From NCBI GenBank assembly GCA_963995505.1, contig OZ023189.1, forward strand, positions 3,361,155-3,425,154: a stretch of 64,000 nt of DNA, written 5' to 3'. Shown here in pieces: positions 21,361-32,456 of the stretch. Source of the DNA: Hypericum androsaemum (taxonomy: Eukaryota; Streptophyta; Magnoliopsida; Malpighiales; Hypericaceae). The notes beneath the pieces were generated by a model. That model was not told where the DNA came from. It ran no database searches and saw only the letters and a list, made by a program, of their open reading frames with translations. A program made the translations under genes and the position numbers. Position 1 is the first letter of the stretch, and each line of letters begins with the position of its first letter.

Positions 21361-22205
21361 TAAGGCCCTAAGTTGGATTGTTGTGGCGCGAGAAAGCCAG
21401 GCTTTCTCCGTGCTATTAAATATTTAACTCGTGTATATGATGTGAGGTTTGTGGTTCTTGTTGAAACCCAGATAAGTGGCGCCCAGGCGGACAAGGTTTG
21501 CCGCAAGCTGGGTATGCAGTTTGTTCAAGTTGAAGCAAAGGGGAGGAGGGGAGGTATCTAGATCCTCTCAGCCCCAGATGTCGTTGTGCTTCCAATCTCC
21601 CAGGCGGATCAGTACTTACATATGGAGGTCACTCAGCCAGGGGTGCCGCCTTTCCTGGTTACTGTGGTTTATGCCTTATCGCCAGTTATCGAAAGGGAAG
21701 TATACTGGGATGACATTGCCAACCTAGCACCTCAGAACTCCAAGCCGTCACTGCTGACCAGGGATTTTAACACTATCACTAACCTCAGCGAACGTAAGGG
21801 TGGGGCTAGAAGGCTCCAACCTCAGGACAAACTCTTCTCGGCTTGGATCAATAATTACGGGCTAATTGATATGGGTTTCTCTGGCACCCCAAACACTTGG
21901 TCGGAGACTACTGATAATGAGAAGCGCATATCCAAGATATTAGATAGAGCTTTATGCAACACTAATTGTAAGCACCTGTGGCCGAAGAGCAGTGTCTGAT
22001 ATCTTGCAAGATATCAGTCAGACCACAACCCACTGTTGATTACCCTCTCTTCCCATGATAAAGGAAATGTGCACTGCTGCCCATTTAGGTTCTAACCAGC
22101 ATGGATGACCCATCCAAGCTTTCATAGGGTCATTCATGCCAAGTGGGACTTGAAGCAACCTATTGTGGAGGCCCTAGAAAAGTTAAAGGAGGCCCTTAAC
22201 GAATT
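21361..22205 (+). pseudogene. LINE ORF2 endonuclease domain, disrupted
   Basis: In one phase: GARKPGFLRAIKYLTRVYD, LVETQISG (catalytic glutamate), TRDFNTITNLSERKGG (DFN motif) and SDHNPL (catalytic histidine motif), as in plant L1 apurinic endonucleases. Interrupted by TAG after GRRGGI (about 21559), TGA at 21997-21999 and another stop near 22093. The LINE-like reading ends near 22205 with EALEKLKEALNE. Confidence 0.82.
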
Positions 22206-22214
22206 ACTGCCCTT

Positions 22215-24154
22215 AACAAAATCTCTAGCGACTGACCTCTTACATCTCTTCTTCTTCCCCTTCTTCTTATCCACCGCCACGAGCTGGTGCTCCTTGTAGG
22301 CCTCAATGATCTCATGGATGAGTTGGTGATGAGTGTGAAAACACTCTATCATCTATGTATGTTTTAGTGTCAATTTTCTATTATTTCTAGTATTGTTGTG
22401 TGTTATTTATCGTTGTATTGTTATATTTCGTGTTTTCAACGTTTTAGTATAGTTATTGTAATTTTCATTAGTTTTGTTCATTTTTATTTCAAGGAGGCTT
22501 TGTGGTGATGCGGGGAGGATATTGGTGTACTTTGGAGCGCGTCAACGACGATCGGATCAGCCTTGAAGAATGGTGCACGATTGGGAAGGCGACGACATTG
22601 GGCAAACTGACCTCGAGAGACTTAAATACCGATAACTTTTTAATCTGAAGTCCTATGGAGACGAATGAGGTGGTTCTGGAAAGAAGACATCCGGGGCTAC
22701 AACTTTGTTTCTTCGGTCATCTTCAGATTCGAAGTCTAAGAGGGTCAAAAATGCACATGAAGACGAGCTTTAAACCTGAGAACTCGCCTGACCGAAATCG
22801 GCTAAAATTCCGGGACCATTCCGGAATTTGCCAGGACGTTTTCTTGGCTGCCATCCTACCACCTTTTGGCTGGAATTCCACTACAAATTCCCCATACTCC
22901 ACTACCTTCCTTTGTCTCCCACTACTCCCCTTTGTCCCCCACTTTTTCCATTTTTCCAATATTCCTCCATTCCCACTCTCTTCATTCTTCCTTCCACCAA
23001 AATTCCGTGGCTGCCAACCTCTCTCCCTTGGACCAAAAACGTGGCTCACCTTAGGAGAGGAGAAGAGAAGAAGAACGTGGCCAAGAAGAAGCTAGGAGAG
23101 GGAGCCATTGTTGAAGCTTGTGAAGGGAACTTGAAGGAAGAAGATTGGAAGCTTGAAGACCATTTTGAGCTTTCTCTTACTCTATCTTTTAATGTTCTTG
23201 TTATGCTTGCTTTGTTCAATGGATGTATTGATATGTATGATGAACATGTGTGAGTAGTTCTTTTGTGGGTTAGGTGCCTTGATGGCATCTATTTAGCCAA
23301 TGGTTTTGTGGGGTTAATATGTTAAGGTTTGTGAACTAGTTAACGTGTTGAATGCTTAATCTTGATTGATCACCTTGATTATGAACTAAGTTGATGCTAA
23401 TCGCCGGGAGGGGTTAGGATTAACGGACCATTTAACTAGTTAACTAGTTGCCTATTGTTGAGGGATCACCTTAGGTGACTAGTTGTCCAAAGGATGACGG
23501 TGATAATCAGTAGTTAGTTGGATTAGTTGGCTAATTAGTCGCGGGAGCGCGGTTGGTTCAACTAAGCCTAATTAACTATCGATTTAGACTAATCGGTCGC
23601 GGAAGCGTTGATTAGTTGCTTAAGGAACATCCGGACCATAACACGAACTTAATAAACCCTATATGCCATTTGGTTATTTAGTTGTCATTGGCACCAAGCC
23701 CACTCTTTCCTTTATTGTTTACATCTTCTCGTTATTTAGTCGTTGTAGTAACCAATTAGTGTAGGAATTGACAAATCCATCACTCGTAGTCCTAAACTAG
23801 TGATAAAGTCGAATTTGCGGCCTAGCTTAGTCCTTGTGGGACGACAATCCCGTACTTACTCTTTATTGCAAGAGGGGTGAAAATCCTTCCTTTCAGTTGG
23901 CGGTTAGGTGACGCATCCCACCTCACCCAATAGCTCATGTAGCACCGAAAGCTTGGCCCGTGGTCTCCACCGTGGTTGTCTCCTCCTCCGGTAGGCTTAT
24001 AGTTGGGGCAGGAGATGAGGTAGGTGAGGAGTTGGTGATCGTCAAGGAAGAGGGCAGTGGCTAGGGCGAGGGTGGCGGCAGGGAGGAGGGACAGGAAGTG
24101 GTCGGGAGGTGGGGAGGGGTGGACCTTGCCTCCTCTCTTGTAGGGGTTCTTCAT
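22215..24154 (-). pseudogene. Unidentified plant protein gene split by a solo LTR
   Basis: The N-terminal part (24154 down to 23896) starts [17 protein letters not shown], then [29 protein letters not shown] and FRCYMSYWVRWDASPNRQ. The frame is interrupted at the GTTGG target duplication and resumes beyond the LTR at 22326 as LIHEIIEAYKEH followed by a lysine-rich tail. The conserved-looking phrases ([37 protein letters not shown]) resemble a small family of uncharacterised plant proteins of unknown function; this is from memory and low in detail. The 3' end is unclear because LINE-derived sequence abuts it near 22215. The insertion destroys the frame. The ATG at 24154 is the first in frame. 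Confidence 0.65.
22327..23895 (+). mobile_element. Solo LTR of the gypsy family, with perfect GTTGG target duplication
   Basis: 1569 bp from TGATGAGTGTGAAAACACTC to CCTTCCTTTCA, clearly related to the LTRs at 10482 and 18045 but with many substitutions and indels, so older or from another subfamily. Direct repeats GTTGG at 22322-22326 and 23896-23900 are perfect, which confirms the LTR ends and shows that a whole element inserted here and was later reduced by LTR-LTR recombination. Confidence 0.95.
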
Positions 24155-26369
24155 TTTTTAATGGTGGTTTGGGGTTGTGGGGTTGAGAATGTGCGTGGGG
24201 CAGCAGGGACATTGGGCATATTAGCAGGTCTATTCCATCTTAGTGTCCGTCCGCCCCAACGTCTCTACAAAGGATTACAAAGTATGGAAATGTGTCTAGA
24301 ACTTCTCCGCCGGGACTTACCCCCAACCTAGAGTAGCTAGGTGGTGAAGTAAAATGAATCCTTGTTCATACATTGGTTTCTCCGGAATCTAATTAACTCA
24401 AATTAACTCAAAATTGGATATGCATAATTAAATACAAATTGAAAATAAAAGTAATTCAAAAGCTCTTAAAGATCCCTGAGATGTCGTTAAAGCTGCCCTT
24501 AAAGTTTTCATTGAAGATCCCGGATCTTTTTTTCTTGAAGCCAAATCCAATTAAGCATTAAACGATGACTTTGGTTTATTATAGACATCGACATCTTGTT
24601 TTAGCCCGGTGAAACTCAAATTCTTTTCCTAAGGATTTTTTCAAATAGAAATGGAGGAAGAAGTAACTAGAAAGATTATTCTTTTCAAAAATCCCTAATA
24701 TTTTTAATTGGTGGTGCATACAGGAATCTAAATTTTGTTGCCGAGGATCACATCGAACCTCTAAGGTAAAGCTATAATTTACTTTTTTAGTTTTCTCTTC
24801 GTATTGAATATTTAAGTAAATTGTACGATATGAATTAATTACCTTCACATACACTAATAAGCCATTAATTCTAATATAAACGTATAATTAGATGATGTTC
24901 CTAATTTTTCTTGTATAGTTATCTTTCTTTGGTGAACAATGTAGTTGTTTTTAAGTTATCTAAAAAATAGTTTTTTTTAGGATTGTTCTTTGGTGGAAAC
25001 TTGATTTACGGGTCATGCCTTTGTTCTCATTCAAGAGGCAGAGAGATATTGTGATTGCTACAATGGGCCTTCATAATTATGTTGCATTGAACTCCTAAAA
25101 AAATACAATTTTGACAAAGTTTATTGAAAATTCATCATTCACACAGCTTGATCAATTATGTGATATTAATCTGAATCGACAATATGAAACTAGTCAAGAT
25201 CAATGATCATTGCAGATACATGCATTAAGAGATCAAATTATTTTTAGTTTGATGTAATTATGAGAATTAAAATAAATGATAATGCAATGTTCTTTTAACA
25301 TATTGCGATAAAAATTGACATGATTTTTTAATTCTTATTCTTTATTCCTATCTCCAACCAAATGTAAGAAATTAATATATTCAATAAGTTAACCATTTAT
25401 CCTTTATCAAATATTTATTTATAATATAAATAAATAATATCTTAAATTATTTAATATTTTAATTAAAAAAATAATTTGAATTATTTTATTGAAGCTTAAT
25501 TTATAAATTAATAAATAATTTAACCAAAAATATATAATCTACTAAATTGAATCTGCTATCTGCTAGTTGATTTTTCCAAACAAATTCTTCGATCTACTAT
25601 CCGCTCTCAATCTGCTATCTGCTTTCTGCTATTTGCTCCTAATCTGTTTTGTCAAACAGGACCATCATATGCAAAATGATCAACTTGTCACATAAGTTTG
25701 TGGATTTTTTTTTGTCTATGACACTTTGGTGATTATTACAATATCTACGAGTAATTATTAATCTAGAGTAAAATATTATCCGGTCGTATTTAGAATACTC
25801 GATCTGTCAATATTATCTTATTCATTTGCAATTTGTTTACGATCGTGGAGTTTGTACATCTAATATTTTAATCTTTCACCCTTTGAATCTATTAATTGCA
25901 AAATCTACAAACCATAGGAGCGGGGCTCTAAGTGGCATCTAATGACACGTTTCCTTGCAATTCCTCAGCTAAATTGCAAGAGTATTATGTTAAGTGCATC
26001 ATATATTTTCGTTTTTTATATCATCTAATATGTGGCTCACTTTGTTGACTAATCTAGATTTGAGTCGAGTAGGACCTTTGAAATGTAACAAAGCTCCTCC
26101 AACAAATATTTAACATTGTTACGTTCCCAAGGACTCGGAACTCGAGACCTAGTTAAGTGCATCATATATTGACCCTGCGTTTAATTAGAATGCCAGTTAT
26201 CAAATAATTTTGAGCTTCTTAATGATATCTTAATTGTCACCAACTGGGCTTAAGCAACTAATATCCAACAAAACCGCATTTATTAAATGTGACCTCGTAG
26301 AGGGTCAAAAATCTGAAACGTTGCATCCCAGTCCACCCTGCATTATAAACCACATGATCCACCGGAATA
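24155..26369. other. Intergenic AT-rich DNA upstream of the split gene and downstream of NQR copy B
   Basis: No gene seen. 25545-25665 contains several TCTGCTATCTGCT-like repeats ending in TTTTGTCAAACAGGACC, a form seen at plant hAT-type MITE ends, but no partner end was found. 26040-26160 is the second copy of the dispersed repeat noted at 1866-1985. Confidence 0.5.
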
Positions 26370-28733
26370 TCAGTTTTCGGATTTGCCAGCTTTGAGCCTC
26401 CGAGAAAAATTTCGGAGGCTGATGAGCACATCCTTCAGCTTCTCTTTAGTCTGAGGATCGATCAAGTCGCCAGTGGCATGATTAAACTTTGGAGGAGGCG
26501 CAAAAGCCAGCAAGAAAAGCTCCGGCTTGTTGATGAAATGGAGGTCGAGGAAGACGCCGATCTGACGAAGATGGTACTGTGATCGCACACCACCCGACCC
26601 TCCGGCGGCGCTGACAATTGCAGCTGCCTTGTCCGCCCAGCAGTTTGGTGGTCGAGATGCCCAGTCAAGGGCATTCTTCAATGGGGCTGATAGCAGCAAG
26701 TTGATCAAAAGTGAAAATTTAAGTACGTTAAAGATTACATCACGCTTTGAATTCTTACAATCTCTTTATTATTATTGTCTTAAATAAATTGCCAAAGAGA
26801 CTCATGTTTGAATTTATAAGAACCGACGAAAATTATATGTCTTGTCAATATTTAATAACTCTGCTCATTTGTTTTTCTAATATAAAATTCAACAACAGAT
26901 GCTAATTTATTAGTCTAATACTAAATGCAACAACACTCATGTTTGAATTTAAAAGAACCGACGAAAATTATCTGTCTAGTCAATATTGTCATAACTCTGT
27001 TAATTTATTTTTCTAATACTAAATTCAACAATAATGGGCACGAAGTCTACAAAGTAGAATTGCGAAAAGAAAGTGAAGACACTACTGCAATTGTTATTGT
27101 GTTTGGGGTAATAACTAATTAGCATGTTATTAGAGTTTGTAGGGAAAGCTTACTAATTTTGGCATGAAGTTTGACTATATGAAATTCGATGGAATGACAA
27201 ATTTTATGTTATGGCAAAAATTTGTCAAGGATCTTGGTTCAACAAGTAATTTTCACTTTTCTCCTTCATTTTAAATTTGATCATATTTATTTTTCTTTCT
27301 TCTTTTTTATACATAATTTATCAAATTATTTGACGAATCCAATTCTATTAGCCGAATGATTCGACGAATTGACGAATTTGAGATATATGAATTCGATTCG
27401 TCTAAGGATGGATACGAATTAGAACTCGTTTGAACCGATTTAAATATGAATCAGATTTTTGACAAATCTAATGGAATTGAATCCGAATCAGGTCCGGAGA
27501 TGAAGAGGGAAACTAGTAGAAGGGGTACCTTTGGAAAATAATTTGTTGACCAACTGAAAAGATATTGACTTATCGAAATATTGATGCAAGGTCTATAAAA
27601 ACAGAGATGATTTAAACTTATGAAAAACAAAAGAAAAAGAGATTGACAACAACGTTTCAAGGACCACAACGTTGATTGTTATACTTATAGACAATTCTGC
27701 TTGGGGCAATTGGCTGTTCTTTATTGACATTTTTTGAAGGCTGCTGCTCTTTATTGACCACTACGTTGAATATTATATTTTTTTAATGATCGAATGGTTT
27801 ATCATTTTATTTAGTGAAAAAAATTCAACCCAAACATTTTGTGAAACTGAGTATACGTAAACAATTTCAAAAAAGCGCAAGGATAAATCTAGTCTAAAAT
27901 TGTAGTTAGATCGGTCTATTCACTTCTTATTCTTCTTTCCAGATGATCTCTACCAGCATTTCTTTTTTCTTTTTCCTAAAAAAAGCACAGCTACAAATTT
28001 AATGGTTTTTTCCACAATGTGATTTTTGAATTAGATTCATATAGTTCGCCATCTAAGAATTAAGAACCATGATTTGCTCGGTTGATTCTCCGGAAATAAT
28101 TTTTTTTCATCTATCTAAGTGATGACGTAACCCACAAATTATTTTATTATTGGGCAATCTCATACAAACTAATTTTTCAAGTTGACTTTCCGTCAAAATT
28201 CCATTAAACTACCAACAATTCGCGTTACGAATAGTCATTTTGAAAGCTTTACGACACGTCACTGAAATAATATTCTTTTTTGGAAAAAATGAAAAAAAAA
28301 TAGACACACTCGGAGAGAGAGGGGGAGAGAGGGAGGGTACCAGAGACAGAGTAATTATACTCGGGGGAGGCAAAAAAGATGGCATCGGCCCCAAGAACCT
28401 TGTGGCGGAAGTCTTCGACGACCGGCGGGTAAGTTCCGGCGACTTCCAGATCGGTGTTTATCATGGGCAGCTCCGAGATGTCCACGTACTCTATCTCTAT
28501 CCCATCCACATCTTCCTTGCTCATCTGGATTGCTATTATTACAAAATATATTTACATAAATATCTATTATGTAGTTAACTCATTATCCACAAAAGAGAGC
28601 ATTTAACAAAGTTTATTGGAAAGGAAAAGGTTAAATTAAAAGGGAAATAAAATTTACCGGCACGAATCAGGCCGTGGTTGAAGGATCCTTTCCGGAGAGA
28701 GCCACAAATCGCCGCCACTTTGATCGCCGCCAT
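26370..28733 (-). CDS. NQR: NAD(P)H:quinone oxidoreductase, FMN-dependent (tandem copy B)
   Basis: Minus-strand exons 28733-28658, 28532-28341 and 26686-26370 (introns 125 and 1654 bp, GT-AG, both phase 1) encode 194 residues ending in TGA. The start MAAIKVAAICGSLRKGSFNHGLIRAA gives the phosphate loop; FASPEYNYSVS and APLKNALDWASRPPN follow; the C-terminus is NFSRRLKAGKSEN. Same enzyme family and role as copy A. The glycine loop next to the flavin/nicotinamide site reads AAGGSGGVRSQYHL instead of GGGFGGGRSQYHL, so cofactor or substrate handling may differ. A TTTATTTAAA box about 90 bp upstream of the ATG (near 28821-28833) is also found before copy C, suggesting a shared TATA-like promoter. 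A Pack-MULE sits about 150 bp upstream of the ATG. Confidence 0.95.
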
Positions 28734-29373
28734 CTTTCTCTCTCCTTTTGCGGTTTACAGAAGCAGAATGGTTTGGGTGGGTTGGTTGGGTATGGTGGAA
28801 GACAATTGTGATTTGGAAGCTTTTAAATAAATGTACCTTAATTTATTGTTTTTCCTTTTTCAGAAATAATTTTAATTTGTGGGAAAAGTACACTTTAGTA
28901 CCCTGAGTTTAATATTTTTCAAATTTAGGCCTGTGGTTTAAAATTTTGTTTTTAAGCCCTATGATTTTTTTTTCTCGGACGTCTCAATCCCGGGCAGCCC
29001 GGCCATTTAGCCTGCCACACGAATTCCACATCCTCCTAAACGTCGTCGTTTTTTGTCCTACATGGATAGTCTGGTATGTAAGTCATAAATGACATGGCAT
29101 GTGACAGATTATCAAATCAGTCCCGAAACATAGAATATAAAATTTTAAAAGCTCCTCATTCTCTCTCTCTCCTCTCTTCGCCAAAAAAGCCTCTTCTCCC
29201 ACCTCCATTCTCTCTCTCCTCTCCACCAAAAAAACTCGTCCCCTTTCTGAACTCCAACAACTACTAGAAAATCTCGTCTGACACTGCGGGAAATAGAACC
29301 AAGCCATTGCTCAACGAAGCCCAACAACAACCAAGCTACAATTCTTTTGCCTTCACTGCCCTTCATCAGCCCC

Positions 29374-29536
29374 ATGTACGGATTTCATCCACGGAGGGTA
29401 CCTTGAGGCGATTATGAGGGGTTACCAGTAGGGCCTCCTGACCGCAGCTGACTACAACAACCCCTGCCAGTGTGAAACCCTCGATGACATCAAGATGCAC
29501 CTCTCTGCCACCGAGTACGGCTCCTACCCCCAGAAC
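29374..29536 (+). pseudogene. Captured N-terminal fragment of V-type H+-ATPase subunit d
   Basis: MYGF is followed, after a short deletion with frame change, by IHGGYLEAIMRGYQ, a TAG stop at 29429-29431, then GLLTAADYNNPCQCETLDDI and KMHLSATEYGSYPQN. This is the N-terminus of the V0 subunit d (VHA-d), a rotor-cap protein of the vacuolar proton pump. Only about 60 codons, probably exon 1, are present; non-matching sequence that may be the first intron follows. Deletion plus stop make it non-functional. It lies between the MULE arms, so it was probably captured. Confidence 0.88.
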
Positions 29537-29984
29537 TATAACTGTCTCTCTTCCTCTATTAGACATCGTGATGCACTGTCTTGTCTTTTAACTTAATACG
29601 AGTTTCGGTAGTGCAGTTGTGATCTCATTTCTGGTGATTGCACTTGTTTATGATTTTGTGTAGCTTAAACCGACCTTGGTTGTCGTCTGTTGAGAGCTTA
29701 GTGTAACACAATAAGCTTTCCAACACATTTTCACGGAACTCTATTTAAACCCAGAGGAAGGGGACACATTTTTTTGTTAGAGAGGAGAGAGCGAATGGAG
29801 GTGGGAGAAGAGGCTTTTTTGGTGAAGAGAGGAGAGAGAGAGAATAAGGGCTTTTAAAATTTTGTATTTCAAGTTTTGGGACTGATTTGGTAATTTATCA
29901 CATGCAAAGTCGTTTATGACTTACACACCGAACTGTCTGCATAGGACAAAAAGTGACAATGTTTAGGAGGATGTGGAGCCCATG

Positions 29985-30378
29985 GGGGCTGCATTCGGTC
30001 CTGGACGTGTAAAACACGCCAGGACCATCCTGGAACACGCACTGGTTCGCTCAGTTATGATACAATGGGTCACCCAGTTATGATGTAATGGGTTATCCGA
30101 AGCGGTCCCCATTTTTTTGGAACACGCATTGGTTAGCTTAGTTAAGATGTAATGGTTCGCTCAGGTATGATACAATAGTTTGCTCAGTTATGTTGGAATA
30201 GTTTGTCCGAAGTTTGCCGAATGGGCCGTCCCAGAACATGTGCTGGTTTGCTCAGTTATGATAGAATGGTTCGCCTAGTTATGATAAAATGGTTCGCCCA
30301 GTTATGATGAAATGGTTCTCTCGAAATTGGGTTTCAGGACGATCTTGGAAATGGAGTTCCAGGACCAAATATGGCCCC
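29985..30378. mobile_element. Mutator-type MITE (copy 2) with 23-bp minisatellite, nested in the Pack-MULE
   Basis: 394 bp. The ends are inverted: GGGGCTGCATTCGGTCCTGGA on the left (21 positions, read here from 29985) against the complement of GGACCAAATATGGCCCC on the right. It sits between GAGCCCATG (29976-29984) and GAGCCCACG (30379-30387), 8 of 9 identical. The interior repeats a 23-bp unit, consensus GATACAATGGTTCGCYCAGTTAT, about eight times with two interruptions. The ends and repeat match the element at 4635-4990. Confidence 0.87.
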
Positions 30379-30387
30379 GAGCCCACG

Positions 30388-30790
30388 CGGCAGCTTGGAT
30401 GCCTGTGGGAATCAGACCTTCAAATTAGTGTAACAGAACAAGCATTCCGGACCGAATTAGATTTGGTGGTGCTTGAGCTCACTAATTTTCCTTTTTGTGT
30501 AGCAAAATGATGTCAAGTTGATTTCCAATAATTCTAAAAAAAGTTTATTTCCAACACATTTTCACGGAACTCTATTTAAACCCAGAGGAAGGGGACGAGT
30601 TTTTTTTGGAGAGGGGAGAGAGAATGGGTAGTGGATTGGGTCCGGAGTGAAGAAATTATTCCGAACGGTTTGGAGTGAAGGGGACCGTGCTGACATGCGC
30701 AGTTATGTGATATTGGCATGCACAGTTATGTGATAATGACATGCAGAGTTAAACCATACGGCCTAAATTTTGAAAATATTAAACTACAAG
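30388..30790. repeat. Further insertions and duplicated arm within the Pack-MULE
   Basis: 30545-30625 repeats 29724-29800 (CCAACACATTTTCACGGAAC.. then ..AAACCCAGAGGAAGGGGAC). CATTCCGGACCGAAT (about 30442) and ATTGGGTCCGGAGTG (about 30636) form an imperfect inverted pair. At about 30697-30750 a unit of about 23 bp containing CAGTTATGTGATA repeats nearly three times. The structure suggests at least one more small insertion or a segmental duplication, but no clean boundary was found. Confidence 0.5.
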
Positions 30791-30820
30791 GTATTAAAGT
30801 TTACTTTTTCCTTAATTTAT

Positions 30821-32456
30821 TGCTAGCGTGCAAATGGCTGTTCGTGGTTGTCTTAATAAGATAGAATAAATTGATATTCAATAAATTAATATACTGTCTA
30901 AATTTATAATTTTGTTCGGTCCAAATTCGGGACGGTAAAAAATATTAGTAATTTTGTTAAATTAATAAAATAATTACTTTTGAAAATTCCACTATAAAAA
31001 TATACAGTCTCATCAATATCATAAATTACTAATCTTTTACAATTATAAATACATATAATTATGACAATTTAGTAAACTATGAAAATATGTTTGTTTGTTT
31101 ATTTTTTCTTGAAATTTAAATCTACTTGAATCTTATTCATAATATTTTCAATGTATTTAAGAGCTCCATTGTCGTGTTTTCTGACTGCAACAATTAATTG
31201 TGAAGAATTGTTATCGCTGTGATTGATTTCTTTTGCGTTGTTTGTTCCAAAGTGACCGTATTTTTTAGAGAACGCACTATACAATGAATACCTTTGGACT
31301 ATGAATAATTTTAAGCAAGAAAACAATATTTATTACTTAAGTTTTTTTTAATAAATATTGTACTCACAATATTTTTTATCAATTAATTTATAAAATATGC
31401 TACATTGTATTAATGATATACGTATGTGCACTGACTTTTCTATAGTTAAATTTATTTTCGTTGAATGGAAAAATTACTCTGTAAGAAAATAATTTATTAA
31501 TTTATCAAATAATTAATAACTCCAAACGAAAATACATGCAACGAAGCAGAAACAATTGAAAATCATAATAAGGCAAACAGAACGAAAAGAGAATATTACG
31601 AAATTATAAACTTTGCAACAAGGCAGAACCCATAGACACCGGAATAAACCAATAACAACAACTAACACCCAAATCTCACAGCATGGATGCCTCTCGAACC
31701 CTCGTCCAAGGTGAAGTGCAAGAGCACGTAACCACCAAGTAGACGAAGAGAAGCACTAAAACCCAAATCTAAGAAGTAAATCGGTTTACTTTTCTTTTTT
31801 TAATTCAGATTTGAAAATCTGAAAATTCAGTTGTGTGGACAGCCATAGACATCTACAATTAATATTTCCACTATCATGGTGTTAAGAATAAGTCCACGAA
31901 ATTTTGTATCAAACATGACACAATTTTACCATTGTATTTTATCGACAAGAAATTCGAGATTACTTTTATTGTCTAGCGTTTTCTCTAAGAAAAATGAAAA
32001 GAGACAATTTATCCTTTCATATAGGTAAAGTCGAATCCTAACTTTATTCATTACTATTAGATCACTGACTGCTTAAATTACAATTCTCACAAAAATATGA
32101 CAACAAGGTATCAAGCTGGTTATCTTTTATTATTGCATAACATGGGTCTATTATGAGAGTTTTCACTATTTCGAGTGTTTTTATAAGAATATACCAGAAC
32201 AATAGTATATGAAATGAACTTGTCCAAATAAATTAATACCAAATCAAACGTACCTAAAATCAGGCGAAATCAAAATTAACAAACATCATAACTAATATTA
32301 AATCGGAAAAAAACAAAAAAAAGAGACTAAGGTTGGGCTGCCTAATGCACACTTCATTAGAAATTCAACCCGACCTTCTTATTTGTAAACACACAAGGGT
32401 GAATAATTTTCCAATTCATAATTCAATGATGCAGTCTTATTCATCTTCTCTGAAGA
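30821..32456. other. Intergenic, very AT-rich
   Basis: No gene or defined repeat was recognised between the Pack-MULE and NQR copy C. A minus-strand frame of 75 codons at 31099-31326 has no family resemblance and is not annotated. Confidence 0.6.

Larger units (their letters stand above)
19649..22214 (+). mobile_element. L1-type LINE remnant: ORF1 and endonuclease, no reverse transcriptase
   Basis: Contains an ORF1-like and an apurinic-endonuclease-like region in the normal order on the plus strand, each with stops. The sequence leaves LINE homology near 22205, before any reverse transcriptase, and meets the broken host-like gene on the opposite strand. The 5' end was cut by the gypsy insertion (see 10320-10481). 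Loss of the 3' rather than the 5' part is unusual for a LINE and points to later deletion. Confidence 0.8.
28881..30811. mobile_element. Pack-MULE carrying a V-ATPase subunit d fragment, with nested insertions
   Basis: The outer ends are inverted over about 60 bp: left GGGAAAAGTACACTTTAG, complement of right GGAAAAAGTAAACTTTAA, both continuing ..GTTTAATATT..TTTAGGCC. Flanking 9-mers TTAATTTGT (28872-28880) and TTAATTTAT (30812-30820) match at 8 of 9. The TIR is long: 29020-29245 is the inverse of about 29735-29985 (GGAGGATGTGGA, GACTTA, GGGACTGATTTGG, GGTGGGAGAAGAGGC). The right arm is interrupted by a MITE (29985-30378) and further sequence containing a second copy of 29724-29800 at 30545-30625. 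No transposase is present. Confidence 0.82.

Noticed and set aside
25545..25665. hAT-type MITE
   Set aside because: One plausible end with TCTGCTATC-like repeats was seen, but no inverted partner or 8-bp duplication.
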